NCBI GenBank assembly: GCA_000434935.1
Contig: FR882185.1
Coordinates: 1 to 6,533, forward strand
Source: Bacteroides sp. CAG:709
GTDB lineage: Bacteria; Bacteroidota; Bacteroidia; Bacteroidales; UBA932
Length of the DNA: 6,533 nt
Direction of reading: 5' to 3'
How positions within the stretch are numbered: the stretch's first letter is position 1; each line of letters starts with the position of its first letter. This document shows, in pieces, positions 1 through 5,667 of this stretch. Both the position numbers and the translations under genes were made by a program. The notes under the pieces were generated by a model. The model was not told the DNA's origin. It was given only the letters and a program-made list of their open reading frames with translations, and made no database searches.

Positions 1-239
1 AAAACTAAGATATAGTAGTCGGCCGGTTTTTTTGTCCGTTTGGATAATTTTATGAAAAAAGTCTGCCGGAGTATTTCTTAAATCGATAAAATGTTCTATC
101 TTGTCAATGTCCAAGTGACCTTGGTCAGGTTTTATGCCGTTCACCTTCAAGCACGGCTACAGTAACATTAAAACTTCAGCAGATTATGCCAGCTGTTCAA
201 ACAATGTTTGCCGACACTTTCCTGGCGGGAAAGAAGATC

Positions 240-545
240 ATGGCAGTGAATATATCTAAGCTATATCCTAATCGACATGATCCGGATGGGAGAGGATCGA
301 CTTACGAGTGCGCTCGAAAGTATTGGCGGGCTTCCAAGAAAAGAGCTGAATCTATGAATTATGTTTTAGCCGTTTCGGATGGGGTTATCGTAGCTGTCTA
401 CAGACCTGTCAGGTGGATGGAATCCAAGGTTATGCCAGGCAGACTTGAGTTTGAAGGCGAGAAAGTTCGAGAAGGAGATCTCGTGGGGATGGATGTCTCA
501 AGCATGTTCGCAGGACGTTCCAATCCTGTCAAATACATAGAATAA
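240..545 (+). CDS. small protein of unknown function, about 101 residues
   Basis: I do not recognise a named family. From the ATG at 240 the product is 101 residues, soluble-looking, with no signal peptide or membrane segment. The N-terminal third is basic and polar (YPNRHDPDGRGSTYECARKYW, residues 9-29), followed by a basic helix (KKRAES, 33-38). A hydrophobic segment with strand character follows (YVLAVSDGVIVAVYRPVRW, 41-59), then RLEFEGE (68-74) and a C-terminal RSNPVKYI (93-100). An aromatic- and Arg-rich helix followed by strands could suit a small nucleic-acid-binding, PUA-like fold, but that is a guess. In-frame ATGs also exist at 186 and 204, and the frame is open back to about 90. 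I chose 240 because purine-rich GGGAAAGAAG lies just upstream and MAVNISKLYP looks like a natural N-terminus; the 186 start would give 119 residues. The gene stands alone, convergent with the kinase gene, and has its own terminator. Confidence 0.6.
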   Translation: MAVNISKLYPNRHDPDGRGSTYECARKYWRASKKRAESMNYVLAVSDGVIVAVYRPVRWMESKVMPGRLEFEGEKVREGDLVGMDVSSMFAGRSNPVKYIE

Positions 546-556
546 CCGAAATGACT

Positions 557-579
557 GCCACGCTTCGGCGTGGCCTTTT
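557..579 (+). terminator. intrinsic terminator with UUCG tetraloop
   Basis: A perfect 7-bp stem, GCCACGC (557-563) with GCGTGGC (568-574), encloses the loop TTCG, giving the very stable C(UUCG)G hairpin. CTTTT follows at 575-579. It begins 11 nt after the stop codon of the small plus-strand gene and ends 6 nt before the kinase stop on the other strand. On the minus strand the same hairpin is not followed by a T-run, so it reads well as a terminator only for the plus-strand gene. It may still slow transcription coming from the kinase side. Confidence 0.85.
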
Positions 580-585
580 CATCTC

Positions 586-2001
586 TTATTTCGGCAATGA
601 GAAGCGGAATTCCAGTCCGCCTGCCCGTCCGATTTTCACGGAAATTGTCCCTCCGTGGATCAGGACGGCATTCTTGACGATGGCTAGCCCTAATCCTGTT
701 CCGCCCAATTTTCGTGATCTTCCCTTGTCGACGCGGTAGAATCTCTCGAACAGATGCGGCAAATGCTCCTCCGGAACGCCTGTTCCATTGTCGGAGAATA
801 CGAACCAATAATTGTTGCTGTCTTCCTTAGGGCATTGGATGGTTATGGTAGTGCCCTCGCCGGCGTATGCTATTGCATTGTCAGTCAGGTTTCTGAATAT
901 TGAATACAGCAACATCTGATTGCCGTTTACAATAGTCTTCGGCGCCACGAGAATGAGGAATTTCATCTTCTTGTTCTCCAGCTGTAGTTCCACGTCATTT
1001 CTGATGCCTTCCAGAAGAGCGGAAATGTCGATGGACTCCGTCGTGAAACTGCCGGAAGCCTCGTCAATCTTGGAAAGCATCGTTATGTCCGAAATCAGGT
1101 TGCTCAGCCTTCCGCTCTGGTCATAGCAACGTCCCATGAAATCAGCCTTGGTCTGCTCGTCCATGTCCGGATTGTCAATTATGGTCTCAAGATATCCCCG
1201 GATGCTGCTGACAGGAGTCTTCAGCTCATGGGCAATGTTCTGCGTAAGCTGGCGTTTCAGTCTTGTCTTGTCGTCTTCGCTGTTCTGCAGACGGGCATAA
1301 AGACCTACGATGTTCCGGGAAATGTCTCCCAGTTCATCGTCGGTAAAATGGATGTCTGCGTTTCCTACGTCCTGATTTTTTTCAGCCATGTCTGCAAAAA
1401 TGCTCAACTGCCTGATATTCAGCTTGAGACGCCTCATGTAGAGATAGTATATGAAGAGCAGCAGGATAGACATTGCCAATGCCATCAGGAGGTAGCCGTT
1501 GTCGGATGCTAGCATTGTGGCCAGCGAAACGTCGTAAATGTGCGAAGTCCTGACTATCAGATGCTTTTCAGGAAAAGAAGTCGCCGAATAGAACCATTTG
1601 CCGCCCATGGTGCTGGACGAACGCTTGATGTCGTATCCATCGCCGTTTTTTATGGCCTGCTGAATTTCCTTTCTGTCCAGATGGTTGTTCAGATGCTTGG
1701 AATCCGACGCCTGGCTGTCAAAGAAAACTTCGCCGTCCATATTCATGAGCGTGACGCGCATGCCCTCGTCATCCAGTCGTCTAGTATACCGGGAAAACGA
1801 TGCGGTGTCGGTAGTCCACAGGTCGCAGATGTAGCGGTTATACCCCTGCAGTCTGGTGTTCAGGATTTCAATGCGGTATTGTTTCTCCCTCTGGTATTGG
1901 AAAAATATGAACAGGAGCGCGAACGACAAGAACAACGTCGCCACTATCAGGAACAGTCCCGAACTCAATGATATGTTATGTCGTCCTGTTTCCCGTTTCA
2001 T
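586..2001 (-). CDS. PhoR-like membrane sensor histidine kinase
   Basis: A two-component sensor kinase of 471 residues that autophosphorylates on a histidine and passes the phosphate to the regulator encoded just upstream. A short cytoplasmic N-terminus leads to a first membrane helix (about 15-34), an extracytoplasmic sensor region (about 35-169), and a second membrane helix (about 170-189). A HAMP-like linker (about 190-242) follows, then a HisKA domain with the H-box NIAHELKTPVSS (His258). The HATPase_c domain shows an N-box (NLTDN, 371-375), a G1 box (DNGTG, 404-408), an F-box (LFERFYR, 417-423) and a G2 box (GGTGLGLA, 433-440), so all catalytic motifs are intact. The sensor region contains RVTLMNMDGEVFFDS (82-96) and NNHLDRKEI (105-113), a pattern I associate with PhoR-type periplasmic sensors. 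The start is the ATG at 2001, which overlaps the regulator stop as ATGA; the frame extends 15 codons further upstream, but only inside the regulator gene. The signal is unknown. Phosphate would be the default guess from family, but the antiporter context makes cations, pH or envelope state equally plausible. Confidence 0.93.
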   Translation of the reverse strand: MKRETGRHNISLSSGLFLIVATLFLSFALLFIFFQYQREKQYRIEILNTRLQGYNRYICDLWTTDTASFSRYTRRLDDEGMRVTLMNMDGEVFFDSQASDSKHLNNHLDRKEIQQAIKNGDGYDIKRSSSTMGGKWFYSATSFPEKHLIVRTSHIYDVSLATMLASDNGYLLMALAMSILLLFIYYLYMRRLKLNIRQLSIFADMAEKNQDVGNADIHFTDDELGDISRNIVGLYARLQNSEDDKTRLKRQLTQNIAHELKTPVSSIRGYLETIIDNPDMDEQTKADFMGRCYDQSGRLSNLISDITMLSKIDEASGSFTTESIDISALLEGIRNDVELQLENKKMKFLILVAPKTIVNGNQMLLYSIFRNLTDNAIAYAGEGTTITIQCPKEDSNNYWFVFSDNGTGVPEEHLPHLFERFYRVDKGRSRKLGGTGLGLAIVKNAVLIHGGTISVKIGRAGGLEFRFSLPK

Positions 2002-2687
2002 TTTTCTTCGAAGCAATATCCGTATCCGTGGCGGGTTACGACGCATTTGCCGTATTCGCCGATTTTCTTTCTCAGTCTCGTGATGTTTACGTCAACCGTG
2101 CGGCCCAGTACAATGACATCGTCCGACCATATCTTGGACAATATTTCCTCACGTGAATAGACATGAGGACTATTGGCAAGCAGCAGGTGCAGAATCTCGA
2201 ATTCGGTCTTCGTCAGGTCGATTTCCTCTCCGTCCACCGATACGCTCTTGCGGTCCAGGTCCATGACCAATGACTTGTAGCTCAATGTGTTGTGCTTGGC
2301 ATCTGCGGTGGATGACGTGCGCCTCAATACAGCTGCCACGCGGGACAATACTTCCCTGATGGAGAACGGTTTGGCGATGTAGTCGTCCGCTCCTATGTTC
2401 AGCCCGTTTACCGTATCATCTTCCGTATCCTTGGCTGATATGAATATGATGGGGATTTTCGCCGTGTCGGGATTCTTCTTCATCATTTCTGCCATCTTGA
2501 AACCGGAGATTCCCTCCATCATTATATCCAGCAGAATCAGGTCGTATCCGTTTACACCGCTTGTCAATGCCTCTTCGGCAGAGTGGACTTCCCGTGTGTC
2601 GTACCCTGCTTTTTCAAGATTGAAACTGAGGATGTTGCATATATCCTCTTCATCATCTACAATGAGAATCCTTTTGCGTGTCTCCAT
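1998..2687 (-). CDS. OmpR/PhoB-family response regulator
   Basis: A DNA-binding response regulator of 229 residues, typical for the family. The receiver domain (about 5-122) has the acidic pair Asp11/Asp12, the phosphoacceptor Asp54 in LILLDIMM, the switch residue Ser84 in IFISAKD, and Lys106 in IAKPFS. The C-terminal winged-helix domain (about 133-227) has LTKTEFEILHLLL (158-170), then VDVNITRLRKKIG (198-210) as the recognition helix region, and a GYGYCF wing near the end. The ATG at 2687 lies 4 nt after the antiporter stop. The TGA stop overlaps the kinase ATG by 4 nt, so translation is probably coupled. The kinase is the obvious cognate partner. Phosphorylation should promote dimerisation and binding to tandem repeats; no such target can be assigned in this window. 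It resembles PhoB and other Bacteroidota paralogues, and I cannot say which regulon it controls. Confidence 0.95.
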   Translation of the reverse strand: METRKRILIVDDEEDICNILSFNLEKAGYDTREVHSAEEALTSGVNGYDLILLDIMMEGISGFKMAEMMKKNPDTAKIPIIFISAKDTEDDTVNGLNIGADDYIAKPFSIREVLSRVAAVLRRTSSTADAKHNTLSYKSLVMDLDRKSVSVDGEEIDLTKTEFEILHLLLANSPHVYSREEILSKIWSDDVIVLGRTVDVNITRLRKKIGEYGKCVVTRHGYGYCFEEK

Positions 2688-2691
2688 ATCG

Positions 2692-4242
2692 TTAATGTGC
2701 GGATTTTTCGGCCTTTACCTTTTCGACGATGTCCTTGATTCCCGGCAATTCTTCTTCGACTTCCCCGTAAATTATCAGCAATTGGTCGCCGCTGCGCAGT
2801 TCCACGCTTCCGTCAGGAATGATGAATTTGCTGTCGCGCCTGATGATCACCACCCTCGCGCCTTCAGGCAAGTTGATTTCTTTCAATGTATTGCCGCTTG
2901 TCAGGTCATCATCCGTCAATGTGTAGTCCTGTAACTTTCCTGCCTCTTCCGGTATCTCGATTCCGAATGTGTCAGGAGCCTTTTCTTCCGGCAGGTTCAG
3001 ATGCAGCAGCTTGGCGACGCGCGGAATCGACATTCCCTGGAAAATCAGTGAAAGCAAGGTAATGAAGAACACTATGTTGAATATCTGTTCCGACCCCGGG
3101 ATTCCTGCCACTATCGGATATGTCGCGAAGATAATCGGCACGGCACCCTTCAGGCCCACCCAGGAGGTGAACAGCTTGGCACGGAATGAAATCTTGCGGA
3201 ACGGCAGCAGGCAGATGAAAACCGTGAGCGGACGTCCGACGAAAAGCAGGAACAATCCGATGAGCAAGGCGATAGGTGCGACATGCAGCATCTCGTGCGG
3301 ATTGACCAGCAGTCCGAGGCTGAGGAACATTCCTATCTGCATTATCCAGGTCATGCCGTCCATGAAGGACAGGATTTCCTTCCTGTTGTTCATCGGCTTG
3401 TTGCCGATGATGAAACCGGCGATATATACGGCCAGGTAACCGTTGCCCTGTATCATCTGCGTCATTGAAAATGCAAACATGCTGACTGCCAGAAGCAATA
3501 TCGAGTACAATGGCGTGCTGTTCAGTTTTATTCTCTGGAGAATCCATACCGTGGCGAATCCGATGGCGACTCCGGCGAGGGCGCCGAGTGACATTTGCAA
3601 TACGAGCGTTACCAATGAGCCCACTACGAGCTGGGTGTAGTTGATTCCTTCAATGCTTGAAACCGGGTCGAAAAGAAGTTGCGCCACCTGGATCAGGACA
3701 ATCGTAAGTACGTATGCCATAGGGTCGTTACTACCGGATTCCAGCTCCAGCATCGGCCTCAGGTTCTGTTTGAGGCGCATGTTGCAGTTCTTCAGGATGC
3801 TGAACACCGACGCGGAATCTGTAGATGACATCACGGCCGCCAGCAGGAAGCACATGACGATGGACAGCGACAGCCCGATTTGCTCAATTCTGGACAGGAA
3901 GTAGATGAATGCGCCGGTAAACACCACCGTGAGCAGCACTCCGGCGGTGGACAGTACCAGACCCGGCCCCATCACCGGGCGGATGTCTTTCAATTTGGTT
4001 TCCAGACCGCCAGTGAACAGGATTACGCACAATGCTATGATACTCAGGAACTGCGCAATGTTATAATTGTCGAAGACCAATCCAAGTCCATCGCTTCCGA
4101 ACAGCATTCCCACCAGCAGGAAAATGAGGAGGGACGGTACGCCATATTTGTTACCTGTCTTTGAGACCAGTATGGCAGTGAAGACCAATATGGAACCTAT
4201 GAGAAAAATGTTCTCTGATGTAAAGTGCAGTATCTCGTTCAT
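2692..4242 (-). CDS. CPA1-type K+(Na+)/H+ antiporter with C-terminal RCK_C domain
   Basis: An integral inner-membrane cation/proton exchanger of 516 residues, resembling the NhaP2/CvrA potassium/proton antiporters. About 12-13 hydrophobic segments fill residues 8-405. Visible family motifs are ILFTGGLETK (74-83), the unwound-helix segment SSTDSASVFS (139-148) with Thr141-Asp142, and the transport-site segment LELESGSNDPMA (165-176), whose Asn172-Asp173 pair is typical of electroneutral CPA1 exchangers. GRPL (336-339) and WVGLKGAVPI (361-370) are also present. After the membrane part, residues about 425-495 look like an RCK_C (TrkA_C) regulatory domain, with LPEGARVVIIRR and LRSGDQLLIIYG. The nucleotide-binding RCK_N half is absent. 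The product is also shorter than enterobacterial CvrA, apparently lacking its last C-terminal domain. A TTG at 4248 would add two residues; the ATG at 4242 is preferred. It lies 17 nt after nth and 4 nt before the response-regulator gene. Whether the ion is K+ or Na+ is not decided by the sequence. Confidence 0.92.
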   Translation of the reverse strand: MNEILHFTSENIFLIGSILVFTAILVSKTGNKYGVPSLLIFLLVGMLFGSDGLGLVFDNYNIAQFLSIIALCVILFTGGLETKLKDIRPVMGPGLVLSTAGVLLTVVFTGAFIYFLSRIEQIGLSLSIVMCFLLAAVMSSTDSASVFSILKNCNMRLKQNLRPMLELESGSNDPMAYVLTIVLIQVAQLLFDPVSSIEGINYTQLVVGSLVTLVLQMSLGALAGVAIGFATVWILQRIKLNSTPLYSILLLAVSMFAFSMTQMIQGNGYLAVYIAGFIIGNKPMNNRKEILSFMDGMTWIMQIGMFLSLGLLVNPHEMLHVAPIALLIGLFLLFVGRPLTVFICLLPFRKISFRAKLFTSWVGLKGAVPIIFATYPIVAGIPGSEQIFNIVFFITLLSLIFQGMSIPRVAKLLHLNLPEEKAPDTFGIEIPEEAGKLQDYTLTDDDLTSGNTLKEINLPEGARVVIIRRDSKFIIPDGSVELRSGDQLLIIYGEVEEELPGIKDIVEKVKAEKSAH

Positions 4243-4259
4243 TGTCAATCTGTTTTATG

Positions 4260-4904
4260 TTATTCGCCGCGTCCTGCCCTTTCGAGTTCGCGGCACCATC
4301 TTGTAAGCCCGCATTCTCCGCATTGCGGTTTCTTGGCGGTGCAGATATATCGTCCCTGGAGAATCAGCCAGTGATGGGCGATTGCCCTCTTGGAAACCGG
4401 AATGTTGGATTCCAGTTCCTTGCCCACAGTTTCCGGTGTCTTGCCGTCCGATAATCCAAGTCTATGGGCCACGCGGAAGACGTGGGTGTCCACCGCTATT
4501 ACCGGTTTATCGTAAACTATTGAAGCTATGACATTTGCGGTCTTTCTTCCTACTCCAGGCAGGCTCATCAGCTCATCAATGTCCGATGGGACGATACCTC
4601 CGAAATCAGTCACCAGCTTCTGCGCCATTCCGATGAGGTGACGTGTCTTGTTGTTCGGGTAGGATATGCTCCGGACCAGCTGAAAGAGGTCCTCGTATGA
4701 CGCATTTGCCAATGTCCCGGCATCCGGATATGCCTCGAATATGGCCGGCGTAGTCATGTTGACCCTCTTGTCAGTACATTGCGCAGACAGGATAACTGCG
4801 ATAAGCAGATGGAAAGGGGAGTCATAGTGCAACTCGGTTTCCGCTATCGGCATGTTTTCCTCAAACCATGCAATTATACCTTTATATCTTTCCTTCTTGG
4901 TCAT
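4260..4904 (-). CDS. nth: endonuclease III, DNA glycosylase/AP lyase
   Basis: A base-excision-repair enzyme of 214 residues that removes oxidised pyrimidines from DNA and cleaves the resulting abasic site by beta-elimination. The helix-hairpin-helix is LPGVGRKTANV (115-125), with the Schiff-base lysine Lys121. The catalytic aspartate is Asp139 in AVDTHVFR. An iron-sulfur cluster ligand set is complete at Cys188, Cys195, Cys198 and Cys204, with the C-X6-C-X2-C-X5-C spacing of Nth. LSAQCTDKRVN (39-49) is the usual N-terminal signature. Length and motifs match E. coli Nth, and nothing seems broken. The ATG lies 6 nt after the ftsE stop, and the TAA lies 17 nt before the antiporter start, so it sits in mid-operon. 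MutY is unlikely, because the protein is short and has no C-terminal NUDIX-like domain. Confidence 0.97.
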   Translation of the reverse strand: MTKKERYKGIIAWFEENMPIAETELHYDSPFHLLIAVILSAQCTDKRVNMTTPAIFEAYPDAGTLANASYEDLFQLVRSISYPNNKTRHLIGMAQKLVTDFGGIVPSDIDELMSLPGVGRKTANVIASIVYDKPVIAVDTHVFRVAHRLGLSDGKTPETVGKELESNIPVSKRAIAHHWLILQGRYICTAKKPQCGECGLTRWCRELERAGRGE

Positions 4905-4910
4905 TTATCT

Positions 4911-5603
4911 CTATTTGAGTTCGTGGCAGGCTTCGTCCTTGCAGACCAAGACTCTGCCCGGGTAGTTCTCGAATATGGACTTGTTATGGGTAACCATCAC
5001 CACCGCCGTTCCCTTGCTCCTGTTGATGCTCGTCAGGAGTTTCATGATACCGTCGGCGGTTTCATTGTCCAGGTTCCCCGTCGGCTCGTCCGCAATGATG
5101 ACTCCAGGCTCGTTCAGCAATGATCTTGCTATCGCAATGCGCTGCTGCTCACCGCCTGACAGCTGGTGCGGCATCTTGTGCGCCTTGCTTTCCATGCCCA
5201 CATTGCAGAGAACTTCTTCGATTCTCTTGCCGATGGCTGCGGGGTCTTTCCATCCGGTAGCGCGCAGTACGAATTCCAGGTTGTCCTCCACACTTCTGTC
5301 CATCAGCAGCTGGAAATCCTGGAAGACGACTCCGATCTTGCGCCTGAGAAACGGAATGTCCTTATTCCTTATGCCGTTCAATTCGTAGCCGCAGACTTTT
5401 CCGCTCCCTTTCAGGAGCGGATTTTCTGCTATGATTGTCCTGATTATGGATGTTTTTCCGGTTCCGACTTTTCCGACGATATACACGAAATCACCCTGAT
5501 ATACATCCATGTCAAGTCCGTATATTACAGGCGTTTCTCCATTCACTATTTCCGCGTCTCTAAATGATATGACGGGTTCGACGGTTTTTATGTTCTCGTC
5601 CAT
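4911..5603 (-). CDS. ftsE: cell division ATP-binding protein FtsE
   Basis: An ABC-type ATPase of 230 residues. In the FtsEX complex it drives conformational change in FtsX, which controls peptidoglycan hydrolases at the division site on the inner-membrane face. The motifs are Walker A GKVGTGKT (44-51), Q-loop VVFQDFQLL (92-100, Gln95), signature LSGGEQQR (148-155), Walker B VIIADE (168-173) with Glu173, D-loop NLDN (177-180), and H-loop His206 in VTHN. The FQDFQLLMDRSVEDN segment is characteristic of FtsE rather than LolD or MacB ATPases. The frame allows a TTG start at 5627, eight codons upstream, but the ATG at 5603 gives the usual length. No ftsX is in the window. As I recall, ftsX is often unlinked in Bacteroidota, so this need not mean loss. 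A general ABC exporter ATPase is the main alternative, and I rate it unlikely. Confidence 0.88.
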   Translation of the reverse strand: MDENIKTVEPVISFRDAEIVNGETPVIYGLDMDVYQGDFVYIVGKVGTGKTSIIRTIIAENPLLKGSGKVCGYELNGIRNKDIPFLRRKIGVVFQDFQLLMDRSVEDNLEFVLRATGWKDPAAIGKRIEEVLCNVGMESKAHKMPHQLSGGEQQRIAIARSLLNEPGVIIADEPTGNLDNETADGIMKLLTSINRSKGTAVVMVTHNKSIFENYPGRVLVCKDEACHELK

Positions 5604-5633
5604 TGTCCTCTTTTTTACGCTTACCAAGTTACG

Positions 5634-5667
5634 AAAAAATCTTAGAATCCGAGGTGTTTCAGGATTC
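5634..5667 (-). terminator. candidate weak terminator or attenuator between oxidoreductase and ftsE
   Basis: Read on the minus strand, GAATCC (5667-5662) pairs with GGATTC (5650-5645). An inner GA/TC pair and a one-base bulge extend the stem, with a six-base loop. TAAGA and then TTTTTT (5639-5634) follow. The hairpin covers the last codons of the oxidoreductase gene, and its TAA stop lies between stem and T-run. The stem is short and the T-run starts 5 nt late, so termination would be partial at best. It could lower ftsE-nth-antiporter transcription relative to the first gene. Confidence 0.3.

Noticed and set aside
18..34. CGGCCGG followed by seven T residues, terminator-like
   Set aside because: No left stem arm with a usable loop is present in the window, so a hairpin cannot be shown.
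31..55. TTTG followed by TAATTTTATG as a Bacteroidota -33/-7 promoter
   Set aside because: The spacing is about 10 nt instead of about 19-20, and the -7 element lacks the final G.
398..808. 136-codon minus-strand frame spanning the convergent junction
   Set aside because: It overlaps both the small plus-strand gene and the 3' end of the kinase out of frame, crosses the terminator, and looks like no known protein.
1540..1971. 143-codon plus-strand open frame antisense to the kinase
   Set aside because: It lies wholly inside the kinase coding sequence, and its translation has no domain-like pattern. It is a shadow of codon use on the other strand.
2002..2046. Kinase start 15 codons upstream of the chosen ATG
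   Set aside because: It would overlap the regulator gene by 49 bases and add an Arg-rich stretch before the membrane helix. The ATGA overlap is the usual arrangement.
2972..3547. 191-codon minus-strand frame inside the antiporter gene
   Set aside because: Same strand but shifted frame within an intact membrane-protein gene; its composition (Arg/His/Gln-rich) is typical of an out-of-frame reading.
4239..4251. TTGACA on the minus strand near the antiporter start as a -35 box
   Set aside because: It overlaps the start codon, has no matching -10 element upstream of the gene, and sigma-70 style -35 boxes are not the norm in Bacteroidota.
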